64,000 nucleotides of DNA from Winogradskyella sp. KYW1333 (GTDB taxonomy: Bacteria > Bacteroidota > Bacteroidia > Flavobacteriales > Flavobacteriaceae), in the NCBI RefSeq assembly GCF_003335675.1, contig NZ_QPHL01000017.1:248001-312000 (forward strand), written 5' to 3'. The notes beneath the pieces were generated by a model. The model was not told where the DNA came from and made no database searches. It saw only the letters and a program-made list of their open reading frames with translations. A program made the translations under genes and the position numbers. This document shows positions 53,468-62,440 of this stretch, in pieces (within the stretch, counting starts at the first letter, position 1; the number at the start of each line of letters is the position of its first letter).

Positions 53468-54325
53468 TTAAAGTACATTCAATAATTGTTCCTTTATTTT
53501 TTCTAGTTCATCTTTCATCTGTACCACTAGTTTTTGCATAGGTGCATAATTTGATTTTGAACCGATTGTATTTATCTCTCTTCCTATCTCTTGAGTTATA
53601 AAACCAAGCTTTTTACCATTTGAATCATTTGAATTTAAAGCTTTAATGAAATAGTCTAAATGATTGTCTAATCTTACTTTTTCTTCAGTTATATCAAATT
53701 TTTCAATATAGTAAACTAGCTCTTGCTCAAAACGATTCTCGTCTACCTTTTCTTTTATGTCAGCAATTCCTTTTTCTAACCTTGCTCTTACTCCATCAAT
53801 ACGATCAGGATCCATTTGTATAACCTGATTAAGAAGATCTCGAAGCGTTGAAATTCTGTTGGTAAAATCTGCTTTTAATATAGCCCCTTCATCCTTTCTA
53901 TAATTTACTATTTTGGTTATGGCTTCGTTAATACCGTTTTCAATAGATGACCACTCTTCTTCATCAATGTCATCACGTTCCGTAGTAACAGCATCTGGTA
54001 ATCTAATAGCCATTTTCAACAATTCAGTTGAGTCACCATCAACAACTTCTTTAAGTTGTTTAATATATTCTTGTACAACAGTTTTATTTATTTTAGAACT
54101 CGTATCCTCACCAGTTATTTCTACATAAAGTGAAAAATCTACTTTCCCTCGAACAAGATGCTTTGCAATAAGTTTTCTGATACCCAATTCCTTTGCTCTG
54201 TAAGCAGACGGCATACGAGCATTCACATCTAAGTTTTTACTATTTAAAGATTTTAATTCTATAGATATTTTTTTGGTCGGAAGCTGTAAGACAGTTTTCC
54301 CATAACCAGTCATGGATTCTATCAT
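53468..54325 (-). CDS. yicC: YicC family endoribonuclease-like protein
   Basis: The 285-residue protein begins MIESMTGYGKTVLQ, the typical YicC N-terminus, and ends with the DUF1732-type region (FITQEIGREINTIGSKSNYAPMQKLVVQMKDELEKI). E. coli YicC has been reported to cleave RNA. Coupling with gmk and nadD is a known arrangement in Bacteroidetes. The C-terminal glutamate cluster with NTIGSKS is the conserved core. Confidence 0.93.
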   Translation of the reverse strand: MIESMTGYGKTVLQLPTKKISIELKSLNSKNLDVNARMPSAYRAKELGIRKLIAKHLVRGKVDFSLYVEITGEDTSSKINKTVVQEYIKQLKEVVDGDSTELLKMAIRLPDAVTTERDDIDEEEWSSIENGINEAITKIVNYRKDEGAILKADFTNRISTLRDLLNQVIQMDPDRIDGVRARLEKGIADIKEKVDENRFEQELVYYIEKFDITEEKVRLDNHLDYFIKALNSNDSNGKKLGFITQEIGREINTIGSKSNYAPMQKLVVQMKDELEKIKEQLLNVL

Positions 54326-54406
54326 TAATAGGATAATATTAAAGTTGCGCTAAGGTACAAAATAGAATGGTTACAAAACTTTTTAAATTGACATTAAATC
54401 AACTAG

Positions 54407-54433
54407 TTGTACTGGTATACTTTTATAACTTTG
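54407..54433 (+). promoter_or_regulatory. promoter of the thioesterase gene
   Basis: TTG (54407-54409) and TAACTTTG (54426-54433) are 16 bases apart, one base shorter than typical. The ATG is 23 bases downstream. Confidence 0.5.
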
Positions 54434-54456
54434 CAATCTTAAAATTATAGTTATTA

Positions 54457-54939
54457 ATGTATAAAAAAGAGTTTGAAATTAGGTGGAGCGATGTTGATGC
54501 AAATGGTCATTTGGCCAATTCTGCATATACAAATTTTATGAGTCATGCCCGAATGGCATTTTTTAATGAACAAGGGTTTTCAATGCCAGAAATCAGAAAA
54601 TTTAATGTTGGTCCAGTGGTATTTTATGAACACATGTATTACTTTAAGGAATCCTTCCTTGGAGCTCCTATTACGGTGACCATTGAGGTTTCAGGTTTAA
54701 GCGAAGACGGTATGTTGTTTAAATTTGAGCATAATTTTTATAATGAAAAGGGTGAAAATTTAGCCTATTGTGAAATGCAAGGTGCATGGATAGATTTAAA
54801 GGTTCGAAAACTAACTCAATTGCCAGAAGAATTACTTTCACTAGCACAAAAGTTTCCAAAGACACAAAGTTTCAAAATATTAACTAAGGAAGATACTCGT
54901 AAATACGGTATAAAGCCAAGAAATATTGATTTGAACTGA
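54457..54939 (+). CDS. hotdog-fold acyl-CoA thioesterase
   Basis: The 160-residue protein shows the 4-hydroxybenzoyl-CoA thioesterase-type motif at its start (EIRWSDVDANGHLANSAYTNFMSHAR), with the catalytic-type Asp near residue 10-12. The rest is a single hotdog fold with VTIEVSGLSEDGMLFKFEHNFY. The YbgC/FadM group is the closest by memory. The acyl substrate is unknown. It converges with the GNAT-like gene 1 base away. Confidence 0.85.
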   Translation: MYKKEFEIRWSDVDANGHLANSAYTNFMSHARMAFFNEQGFSMPEIRKFNVGPVVFYEHMYYFKESFLGAPITVTIEVSGLSEDGMLFKFEHNFYNEKGENLAYCEMQGAWIDLKVRKLTQLPEELLSLAQKFPKTQSFKILTKEDTRKYGIKPRNIDLN

Positions 54940-54940
54940 A

Positions 54941-56074
54941 TTATTTAAACGGTTGGTGTTGTTTAAACGACTTTATCTGAACGTTTTTTATAAAGGGTTT
55001 TAAAATTTGATTTGGTAAGTACCATTTGTGCCTACAATAACAAGTTAAGCTTTTTGGAATCGCTCCTAATGTGCTTTTTATTTCTGAAGCTGTTCTTCCA
55101 AGGTTAATCTGATCTGATTTTGTTGAAATCCCTAGTCTTACATAATCATTTAATATACGAGGATAAATGGCAAATTCTTTGTTTTTTGAATAGTCGATTC
55201 CAATAAAATGAGCATCTAAATGGGTTTGGTTTTGCATTGCAGAAAGAAAACCAACCAACTTACTTTTAAGAAAATATCCTCTTACAATAAATTTGTTGTT
55301 AAAGGTTGATTTCAGGTGAATATAAGTATCAAGATTTAAAATCTGAGCATTAAAATCTGCATTGTCAATAGTATTTTGATATAGCGCTTGGAGCTGGAAT
55401 TTGTATTTGTTTATATCCTCTACGGTAAATATTTTTACTTCTAACGCTTCACTTTTCTTATCAGCTCGGTTAGCTTTAACTCTATACTTAGATTTTAGAG
55501 CATTTTTATATGTTTCAAAAGAATCCCATTCTGGTTTTAAGTGTATTATCATATTAGATTCGACTTGCATAGAGGCATAATCGAATGATTTTAAATGATC
55601 CGTTATAAAAAGTGATTCATTTTCAAAATCTTTAATAAATATTGTATGAAGACGCTTAGAACTTTTATAAAACTTTTTTACGCCTTTGGCAATGGCCTTA
55701 AAAGTCTCAATCTTGTCTTCTCCTTTTTTTAAGAATGTACCATACTCGCCACTGAGAAAAACATTTCCGCAAAAAAGAACACACAAATGACTGTTGCAAA
55801 ATAGATTATTGATAATTCGCCTCAGAGTCGAGGACATTCTTATATTTTTTGTAATGGTTTCAATGCCTATAGTTACTATTTGTGTATTGGCAAAAGCAAC
55901 AGCTTCATTATCCTTTAGAATAAAGATGTAGTTAAATTCAATATCAGAATTAGATAATTCAAAAGCACTTAAAAACTCAGGTGAATAATAAATATTGGTA
56001 CAACAGTCCAAACTGTCCCAATAGGAATAGGGTATTTCGTTTATAGACTTAAATATTTTTGACTCTAGCACCAA
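54941..56074 (-). CDS. FemAB/GNAT-like acyltransferase of unknown substrate
   Basis: The 377-residue protein looks like two GNAT-type halves. The region YKNALKSKYRVKANRADKKSEALEVKIF (about 190-215) and FIVRGYFLKSKLVGFLSAM (about 265-283), with HFIGIDYSKNKEFAIYPRILNDYV, resemble FemAB-like and DUF-type acetyltransferases. No catalytic residue can be named. It starts 1 base after the EamA transporter gene, and they share a transcript with the ArsC-like gene. A role in envelope peptide or lipid modification is possible. Confidence 0.6.
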   Translation of the reverse strand: MVLESKIFKSINEIPYSYWDSLDCCTNIYYSPEFLSAFELSNSDIEFNYIFILKDNEAVAFANTQIVTIGIETITKNIRMSSTLRRIINNLFCNSHLCVLFCGNVFLSGEYGTFLKKGEDKIETFKAIAKGVKKFYKSSKRLHTIFIKDFENESLFITDHLKSFDYASMQVESNMIIHLKPEWDSFETYKNALKSKYRVKANRADKKSEALEVKIFTVEDINKYKFQLQALYQNTIDNADFNAQILNLDTYIHLKSTFNNKFIVRGYFLKSKLVGFLSAMQNQTHLDAHFIGIDYSKNKEFAIYPRILNDYVRLGISTKSDQINLGRTASEIKSTLGAIPKSLTCYCRHKWYLPNQILKPFIKNVQIKSFKQHQPFK

Positions 56075-56075
56075 T

Positions 56076-56969
56076 TTAAGTTGCTTTTTTGGGTTTTTTC
56101 GTAACTAAGTAAACCCCTGTAAATATTAATACCATAGCCGATATTTTCAGTAAATCAATAAAGTCTGCACCAATGTATAGTGCAAAAAGACCGGCAATAG
56201 CAGGTTGAAGATAAATAAATATACCAACTGTAGATGCTTTTAATTTATTCAGTGCCAAAGGATTTAGGAGATAAGTTCCAAAAGTTGCTCCAATTATTAC
56301 AAAAAGAACAGAATATGTAATATTTGGAGTAAAAGTTTCCCATTGCACTTCTGTTAATTCATTATATCCAAAAGGAATAAGTATAATCAATCCAAACAAA
56401 AACAACCATTTAATAAAGGAGAATGGATGGTATTTAACCGTTAATTTTTTAATTAAAATAACATAGACACTATAGGAAATAGCATTTAAAAATATTAATA
56501 CGTTACCTAAAGGGACATTATCACCTGCTCTAGCAGATTTTCCGTAAATAGTTAATATTAAAGCGCCGATTAACCCTATTACTACTCCTGCAATTTTAAG
56601 AGATGTTATTTTTTCACCTAATACATAAGCCGATAAAACAAGTATGATTATTGGTGTAATTGTCATTATTGCAGAAGCATGTATAGGAGATGTGAATTCT
56701 AAACCTTTAAAAAAGAAAAGCATATTTATTACTACACCGAATAAAGCAGCAATAAAAAGTTTGAAGAAATCTTTTCTTTCTATTTTTTCTTGAGGAACAA
56801 CAAGGCTTACTAACCAAAACAAGAATGTAGCACCTGCAACTCTTAGTAAAACAAAACCAAAAGGTTTTATAAAATTACCATTCATTACCAATTTGGCAAT
56901 TGTGTAATTAAGGCCGTATAATAATTGCACCATAAACAGTGCAAAAATTGCAAAGCCTCTGCTACTCAT
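56076..56969 (-). CDS. DMT superfamily (EamA) transporter
   Basis: The 297-residue protein has ten predicted membrane helices and the two EamA repeats: the first starts FALFMVQLLYGLNYTIAKLV, the second GNVLIFLNAISYSVYVILIKKL. The ends of both halves (VIGLIGALILTIYG and VLIFTGVYLVTKKPKK) fit the family. DMT members export amino acids, nucleotides or other small metabolites. The substrate is unknown. Its start overlaps the ArsC-like gene by 8 bases. Confidence 0.9.
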   Translation of the reverse strand: MSSRGFAIFALFMVQLLYGLNYTIAKLVMNGNFIKPFGFVLLRVAGATFLFWLVSLVVPQEKIERKDFFKLFIAALFGVVINMLFFFKGLEFTSPIHASAIMTITPIIILVLSAYVLGEKITSLKIAGVVIGLIGALILTIYGKSARAGDNVPLGNVLIFLNAISYSVYVILIKKLTVKYHPFSFIKWLFLFGLIILIPFGYNELTEVQWETFTPNITYSVLFVIIGATFGTYLLNPLALNKLKASTVGIFIYLQPAIAGLFALYIGADFIDLLKISAMVLIFTGVYLVTKKPKKAT

Positions 56970-57315
56970 GTACTGCTTTTTTAGTAGCTTCTACTACTTT
57001 TTTTGAATTACCGATGAAGATTTGGTCATTAATTATCGTAACAGGACGTTTAAGAAATGTATAATGTTCTAAAATGAATTTTTTGAAATTATCTTCAGTA
57101 AGATTTTTTTCTTTTAGCCCTAACTCTTTATATAATCTTGCACGCTTACTAAAAAGACTCTCATAACTATCAGTTAAACATCTCATTTCTTCTAATTGTG
57201 TATTAGTAATACTTTCTGATTTAATATCTTGAAGAATAAATTCGTCATTAATTTTTAATTCATCAATAATTCTCAGACAAGTATTACAGGAACTGAGGTA
57301 GTATATTTTTTTCAT
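56962..57315 (-). CDS. ArsC/Spx-like thioredoxin-fold protein
   Basis: The 117-residue protein has the short CxxC pair Cys10-Cys13 (YYLSSCNTCLRI) and the ArsC-type pattern: the DIKSESITNTQLEEM helix region, a RPVTIINDQIFIGN strand set near the end, and the FLKRPVTI block typical of the family. It may be an arsenate reductase-like or Spx-like redox protein; no other arsenic gene is close by, so resistance is not supported. It starts the three-gene leftward unit. Confidence 0.8.
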   Translation of the reverse strand: MKKIYYLSSCNTCLRIIDELKINDEFILQDIKSESITNTQLEEMRCLTDSYESLFSKRARLYKELGLKEKNLTEDNFKKFILEHYTFLKRPVTIINDQIFIGNSKKVVEATKKAVHE

Positions 57316-57400
57316 TATGAATAATTCAAAGTTTTTAGCAATGCAAAGTAACCGTATTTCATATTTAAAAAATAATTACATTTAAGAAAAATATAATTCT

Positions 57401-57856
57401 ATGGATTGGGCTTTTGACATTACCATAAAAACTAGAATATTTTTAAACAGTTTTATTGAAAATTTGCCATTATCAGAATTAAACAAGGTGCCAGATGGTT
57501 TTAATAATAATATCATTTGGAATATCGCTCATGTAATAGTTACACAGCAATTATTGGTGTATAATTTATCTGGTTTACCCACAATTGTTTCTAAAGAAAT
57601 GATTGATTCCTATAGAAAAGGGACTAGGCCTTTGCGTGATTTGAATCAGGCCGAAGTAGATGCGATAAGTAACCTTTTGTTTTCAACCATTGAAAAAACT
57701 AAAGATGATTATGACTCTAAATTATTTCAAACCTATAATCAATACACGGTAACAACAAAAAATACAATTAGTAATGTTGAGGAAGCAATTGAGTTTAATA
57801 ATTTTCATGAAGGTATTCATTTAGGTTATATTTTAGCACTTAGAAAATCAATCTAA
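57401..57856 (+). CDS. DinB family metal-dependent hydrolase-like protein
   Basis: The 151-residue protein is a DinB/YfiT-type four-helix bundle. The metal-binding histidines are seen in IIWNIAHVIVTQQLLVYNLS (His near residue 48) and the C-terminal FNNFHEGIHLGYILAL (two histidines). Members act in thiol transfer or metal-dependent hydrolysis. It lies 4 bases before the Na+/H+ antiporter gene and is probably cotranscribed with it. Confidence 0.85.
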   Translation: MDWAFDITIKTRIFLNSFIENLPLSELNKVPDGFNNNIIWNIAHVIVTQQLLVYNLSGLPTIVSKEMIDSYRKGTRPLRDLNQAEVDAISNLLFSTIEKTKDDYDSKLFQTYNQYTVTTKNTISNVEEAIEFNNFHEGIHLGYILALRKSI

Positions 57857-57860
57857 TACT

Positions 57861-59114
57861 ATGGAATATTACTCAATAGCAACAATCTTAATTGTTATAT
57901 CTGCTATTTTCGGTTATATAAATGTGAGGTTTATAAAATTACCAATTACAATTGGATTAATGCTTATAACAATTGTGTTTACAGTTGTTCTAGTAATAAT
58001 AGGTCAATTTGACGATACTTTATTATTAAGAGAAAAAGCATTTATTAATAGTATTGATTTTGAGACTGTACTGCTTGACATTATGTTAAGTTTCTTGCTT
58101 TTTGCAGGTGCGCTTCACACAAATTTTGATCAATTGAAGGTACAACGAGGACCAATTTTAGCTTTTGCCACGCTAGGTGTAATGGTTTCAACTGTATTAG
58201 TAGGTACAATTATGTTTTATGTTTTAGGTTGGATTGGTATAGATGTGTCATTTATCTATTGCCTATTATTTGGTGCATTAATATCTCCTACCGATCCAAT
58301 TGCGGTTCTGGGTATATTGAAAAAAGCAGGAGCACCAAAGAAACTTGAAACCAAGATTGTGGGAGAGTCCTTATTTAATGATGGGGTTGGTGTAGTAGTC
58401 TTTCTTACAATTTTTGCCATTGCCGCTAAACCAAATGCAAAAATTGAATTTTCTGATATAGCTACACTTTTTGGGCAAGAAGTTATTGGTGGTATTGGGC
58501 TTGGTTTGTTTTTAGGATGGATTACCTATAAATTAATGAAGTCTATTGATAATTATGAAGTTGAGGTAATTCTAACTATTTCGGCCGTGATGGGAGGAAC
58601 TATGTTAGCTCATAAGTTTCACTTATCGGCACCATTAGCTATGGTAACTGCAGGATTAATTGTTGGAAATGATACAATAAGAAGTAGTGCAATGTCAGAA
58701 ACCACAGAAGCCTATGTAGATAAATTCTGGGAATTGATAGATGTGCTTTTAAATACAATTTTATTTGTAATGATTGGTATGGAAATGCTTGTACTAACGT
58801 TAGAAGGCAATTATATCTATGCAGGTTTATTGGCAATACCAATTATTTTGTTGTGTCGCTATTTGTCACTTTGGTTACCCGTTAAATTTTTTGCTAAGCG
58901 TTTAGATTTTGTACCCAAAACAAATCTAATTATGACTTGGGGAGGATTAAGGGGCGGTATATCAATTGCATTAGCACTAAGTTTAACCACTGAAATGCAC
59001 AGGGAATTATTCCTAGTCATAACATATATAGTTGTTGTTGTTTCAATTGTTGGTCAAGGACTTACAGTAGAACCAATAATTAAGAGATTGACAAGAAATA
59101 ATGAAGCTAGTTAA
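57861..59114 (+). CDS. CPA1-type sodium/proton antiporter
   Basis: The 417-residue protein has about 11-12 membrane helices. Family markers are the FAGALHTNFDQL stretch in helix three, the SPTDPIAVLGILKKAGAP motif in helix five, and the conserved GESLFNDGVGVVVFLTIFAIA with acidic residues of helix six. WGGLRGGISIALALSL near 355 is the NhaP-type signature. No long C-terminal tail is present, so it is a short-form NhaP. It controls cytoplasmic pH and Na+. Confidence 0.92.
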   Translation: MEYYSIATILIVISAIFGYINVRFIKLPITIGLMLITIVFTVVLVIIGQFDDTLLLREKAFINSIDFETVLLDIMLSFLLFAGALHTNFDQLKVQRGPILAFATLGVMVSTVLVGTIMFYVLGWIGIDVSFIYCLLFGALISPTDPIAVLGILKKAGAPKKLETKIVGESLFNDGVGVVVFLTIFAIAAKPNAKIEFSDIATLFGQEVIGGIGLGLFLGWITYKLMKSIDNYEVEVILTISAVMGGTMLAHKFHLSAPLAMVTAGLIVGNDTIRSSAMSETTEAYVDKFWELIDVLLNTILFVMIGMEMLVLTLEGNYIYAGLLAIPIILLCRYLSLWLPVKFFAKRLDFVPKTNLIMTWGGLRGGISIALALSLTTEMHRELFLVITYIVVVVSIVGQGLTVEPIIKRLTRNNEAS

Positions 59115-59826
59115 AGTTAATTATTGAATTAACATCTTCAAACGGAATTACAAACTCGGTGTAACCTTGAGCATAACTCGCTATTTCATAAGTGTTATAT
59201 AGCATAATTAAACCTTCTTCACTATATCCTATGTTTTCAGGAAGTTGAAAGGATTTACCATAGAAGTAATCTTCTATATTTAAATTTTCTTCTTGAGATT
59301 TTAAATCTTCAATAAAGTATGTTTTCGCTATTTTTTTCAATGTGATTGTATCATTAATCAAATTGGCATTGTCGATTATGCCACCCGTTTTAGCATTTAG
59401 GTTTAAAAATTTGATTTTATCATTTCCATGCGCTCCACCCTTAAACTCATAGGTGCTAATTGCAATAGATATAATTTCATCAGATTGATAAGTCTTTTCT
59501 GTCTCGACGTAAAGTTCCCATTTAGGGTCAGATTCATCAGGAAATTGAGACTTATATTCTAAATACTCTTCATTAAATTCATTTAAAATAGAGTTTAAAT
59601 TTTCAAATTTCGTTTCAGGATTCAACGATTTAATAATTGAGCTTTCAATATTTGAATTAATAATCTTAGCCAATTCACTACTGCCGTTAGCCTTCTCATA
59701 GTTTAGAGAAATATCTGCATCATAATCATTTTCAGCGCTGATGATTTTAAACGTAGCTGGTTTAATTTCAGATTCACAGCCGATAGCTAATGTGAACAAA
59801 AAAATGAAAGCTGTAATTGATTTCAA
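59107..59826 (-). CDS. DUF3298/DUF4163-type lipoprotein
   Basis: The 239-residue protein has a lipoprotein signal with Cys17 (LAIGCESEI). The mature part has the YETEKTYQSDEIISIAISTYEFKGGAHGN region and the GLIMLYNTYEIASYAQGYTEFVIPFEDV ending, which fit the RsiV/DUF3298 fold. This family includes the RsiV anti-sigma factor, but no membrane helix or sigma factor is present here. The antiporter gene converges on it, overlapping by 8 bases. Confidence 0.82.
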   Translation of the reverse strand: MKSITAFIFLFTLAIGCESEIKPATFKIISAENDYDADISLNYEKANGSSELAKIINSNIESSIIKSLNPETKFENLNSILNEFNEEYLEYKSQFPDESDPKWELYVETEKTYQSDEIISIAISTYEFKGGAHGNDKIKFLNLNAKTGGIIDNANLINDTITLKKIAKTYFIEDLKSQEENLNIEDYFYGKSFQLPENIGYSEEGLIMLYNTYEIASYAQGYTEFVIPFEDVNSIINFN

Positions 59827-59911
59827 GATTACACGAATTTGTTAAACACTTAATAAAGGTATTGTATTGATTTAAAACAAGCAATTGGATAATTCTAGTG
59901 TTATTAAAAAT

Positions 59912-59947
59912 AAAAAAGTCCAAGTAATTTTTTACTTGGACTTTTTT
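59912..59947 (-). terminator. rho-independent terminator after the THC0290_0291-like gene
   Basis: Arms 59912-59926 and 59933-59947 pair over 15 bases with a short T-rich loop, flanked by A and T runs. It lies just downstream of the leftward stop at 59959. Confidence 0.8.
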
Positions 59948-59958
59948 ATAAATCTTTT

Positions 59959-60765
59959 TTAGTCTATATAATATATGTAGCCAAAGTTGAACCACAAATT
60001 CCAATCATTTGCTTTATTAGAATCTAATTTATGGTCTAGGCCATCAATAAAATCATCAAAATAATATTGCCATCTTAATTCCAATAACAAATCAGAAGAT
60101 AAACTTAATCTGTACCTTGTACCAATACTTGTTACTACAGACCATGTTGAACCACTTTTATCACTGATAAATGAATCTCCTTCTGCAACTGCATTCCAGC
60201 CGGAATAAAAGTTATCTAAATTATTTATTCCGCCGTCTAACCCGTAAGTCGTTTCTACGCTAGGATTAAAGGATACAAAATGCGCTCCAATAGCACCAAA
60301 AGGCGCAAAGTTGAAACCACCTGCGACATATTCTCTAATACTAAGTGGAAAAAATTCTAACTGGGTACCAATATCCCAGTTTTGTGCTTCACCAGAATGA
60401 GCTCTTAATTGGTCTGCTTCGATAGTAGTTCTATCACTACCAACCCACTTACCAAAATGTTCTAATTTGGTTTTGTTCCATGAAATCTCAGTTCTTAGTT
60501 TAAAGTGGTCATTAAAATAAGTATCAGTAGTATAACAATTACAATCAGACCTAAATGCAAAATTAATGTAATGAACTATGCCAACAGCAATACCAGTGTT
60601 ACCAGAATTAGTTTCAAAATCTCTTCTAACTCCAAAATCAGATTGGAAAGCGACTGGACCGATAAAAGCGCCTATTTCATGAGAAATACCTAGTTGAGCA
60701 TAAATCGATTGAATTGATAGCATCATTACAATCAATATTATAAGTTTTCTTAAGTCTTTAGCCAT
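59959..60765 (-). CDS. secreted outer-membrane-like protein, THC0290_0291 family
   Basis: I start it at the ATG at 60765 (MAKDLRKLIILIVMMLSIQS), which gives a clean signal peptide ending IYAQ; the ATG at 60846 adds a poor 27-residue lead. The 268-residue protein is beta-rich, with a GAFIGPVAFQSDFGVRRD start, a CNC pair, and a C-terminal ELRWQYYFDDFIDGLDH stretch and final NFGYIYYID typical of an outer membrane beta-barrel. From memory it fits the THC0290_0291 family of Flavobacteria, with no known function. Confidence 0.75.
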   Translation of the reverse strand: MAKDLRKLIILIVMMLSIQSIYAQLGISHEIGAFIGPVAFQSDFGVRRDFETNSGNTGIAVGIVHYINFAFRSDCNCYTTDTYFNDHFKLRTEISWNKTKLEHFGKWVGSDRTTIEADQLRAHSGEAQNWDIGTQLEFFPLSIREYVAGGFNFAPFGAIGAHFVSFNPSVETTYGLDGGINNLDNFYSGWNAVAEGDSFISDKSGSTWSVVTSIGTRYRLSLSSDLLLELRWQYYFDDFIDGLDHKLDSNKANDWNLWFNFGYIYYID

Positions 60766-60941
60766 AATGGTTTTAAAAGTTGAGGCGCATGCTGAACAAA
60801 TATATAAAAACTCGATAATCCACAAAATAAAACGGATAAAATGCAATATTATTCTGTTTTTGCAGAATTCATTGACATAGTAAGTATTTCAATTATAATT
60901 GAGAATATCAAAAAAAAATATCCTATTTTTTAAAGATAATG

Positions 60942-60949
60942 TATATTTG
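60942..60949 (+). promoter_or_regulatory. -7 promoter element of gdhA
   Basis: TATATTTG is an exact match, 36 bases before the ATG at 60986. Confidence 0.55.
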
Positions 60950-60985
60950 TAGCTTGTAATTCACAATTTATTAACAATATTTTAC

Positions 60986-62329
60986 ATGAAAAATAAAATA
61001 GATGCTTTCATGGACCTTGTTAAGGAACGCAATGGCCATGAACCAGAGTTTTTACAAGCTGTGCAGGAGGTAGCAGAAACTGTAATTCCATACATCGTGA
61101 AGCACGATATTTATCACGGAAAAAACATTCTCTTAAGAATGGTTGAACCAGAAAGGTTGATATCTTTTAGAGTGAGTTGGGTCGATGATTCTGGTGAAAT
61201 TCAAGTAAATAGAGGTTATAGAATCCAGATGAATTCTGCTATTGGGCCTTACAAAGGTGGATTAAGATTTCATCCTACCGTAAATGCTAGTATTTTAAAA
61301 TTTTTGGCTTTTGAGCAGGTATTTAAAAATAGTTTAACAACACTACCAATGGGCGGTGGTAAAGGTGGTTCGGATTTTGATCCAAAGGGAAAATCGGACA
61401 ATGAGATAATGCGTTTTTGTCATGCATTCATGACTGAGTTATATAGACATATCGGTCATAATACTGACGTACCAGCAGGTGATATTGGTGTTGGTGCTAG
61501 AGAAATTGGTTTTATGTTTGGTATGTACAAAAAATTGAACAATACATTCACTGGTGTATTAACTGGTAAAGGACAATCTTGGGGAGGATCTCTTATCAGA
61601 CCTGAAGCAACAGGATACGGGACAGTTTATTTTGCAGAAAGTATGCTTAGTACACAGAACGATTCGTTTAAAGGAAAAAATGTAGTGATTTCTGGCTCGG
61701 GAAATGTGGCTCAGTATGCTGCAGAAAAAGCCATTGAACTTGGTGCTAAAGTTTTAACTTTTTCTGACTCTGGTGGTTATATTCATGATGAAGATGGGAT
61801 TGACATAGATAAACTTAAGTATGTAATGCATCTTAAAAATGAAAAACGAGGAAGAATTAGTGAATATGTGGATAAATATCCAAATGCAGAGTATTTTGCA
61901 GGTAAAAGACCTTGGTCTGTCAAATGTGATATTGCTTTACCATGTGCTACACAAAACGAATTAAACGGAGAAGAAGCTAATCAATTGGTTGATAATGGCT
62001 GTATATGTGTTTCTGAAGGTGCAAACATGCCTTCTACTCCTGAAGCAATACATGAATTTCAAAATGCAAAAATATTATTCGCTCCAGGTAAAGCATCTAA
62101 TGCTGGTGGCGTTGCTACGTCTGGGTTGGAGATGAGCCAAAACTCACTTCGTTTGAGTTGGACAAGAAAAGAAGTAGATGAAAGATTAAAAGATATTATG
62201 AAGGATATCCATGACTCTTGTGTTAAGTACGGAAAAAGCGAAGATGGTTCTGTTGACTATATTAAGGGTGCAAATATTGCTGGTTTTGTTAAAGTTGCAG
62301 ATGCCATGTTAGCGCAGGGTGTGATATAG
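60986..62329 (+). CDS. gdhA: NADP-specific glutamate dehydrogenase
   Basis: GdhA makes glutamate from 2-oxoglutarate and ammonia. The 447-residue protein has the active-site blocks FHPTVNASILKFLAFEQ, LPMGGGKGGSDFDPKG with the catalytic lysine, DVPAGDIGVGAREIGFM, and the Rossmann motif VVISGSGNVAQYAAEKA. The GGGKGGSDFDPKGKSD stretch and length are those of the hexameric NADP enzyme (class I). It has its own terminator at 62351-62382. Confidence 0.97.
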   Translation: MKNKIDAFMDLVKERNGHEPEFLQAVQEVAETVIPYIVKHDIYHGKNILLRMVEPERLISFRVSWVDDSGEIQVNRGYRIQMNSAIGPYKGGLRFHPTVNASILKFLAFEQVFKNSLTTLPMGGGKGGSDFDPKGKSDNEIMRFCHAFMTELYRHIGHNTDVPAGDIGVGAREIGFMFGMYKKLNNTFTGVLTGKGQSWGGSLIRPEATGYGTVYFAESMLSTQNDSFKGKNVVISGSGNVAQYAAEKAIELGAKVLTFSDSGGYIHDEDGIDIDKLKYVMHLKNEKRGRISEYVDKYPNAEYFAGKRPWSVKCDIALPCATQNELNGEEANQLVDNGCICVSEGANMPSTPEAIHEFQNAKILFAPGKASNAGGVATSGLEMSQNSLRLSWTRKEVDERLKDIMKDIHDSCVKYGKSEDGSVDYIKGANIAGFVKVADAMLAQGVI

Positions 62330-62350
62330 TAAAAGAAAAATAATTTGATT

Positions 62351-62382
62351 AAAAGTCTCTAACAAATTTTAGGGGCTTTTTT
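62351..62382 (+). terminator. rho-independent terminator of gdhA
   Basis: Arms 62351-62362 and 62369-62380 pair over 12 bases with two G-T pairs, followed by T residues. Confidence 0.75.
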
Positions 62383-62427
62383 CGTTTCTATTGATATTAT
62401 ATACTTAAATATTCCGTTTGTAATAAA

Positions 62428-62435
62428 TATATTTG
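62428..62435 (+). promoter_or_regulatory. -7 element just upstream of the PorZ-like gene
   Basis: TATATTTG matches exactly but ends only 5 bases before the ATG at 62441. If used, transcription would begin at about that ATG, so either the mRNA is nearly leaderless or the ATG at 62453 is the start. Confidence 0.4.
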
Positions 62436-62440
62436 AACAA

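Noticed and set aside
56962..57315. Arsenate resistance gene.
   Set aside because: Only the thioredoxin-type fold and a CxxC pair are visible. No arsR, arsB or acr3 gene lies nearby.
59107..59826. RsiV-type anti-sigma factor.
   Set aside because: It has a lipoprotein signal instead of a membrane helix and cytoplasmic domain, and no sigma factor gene is adjacent.
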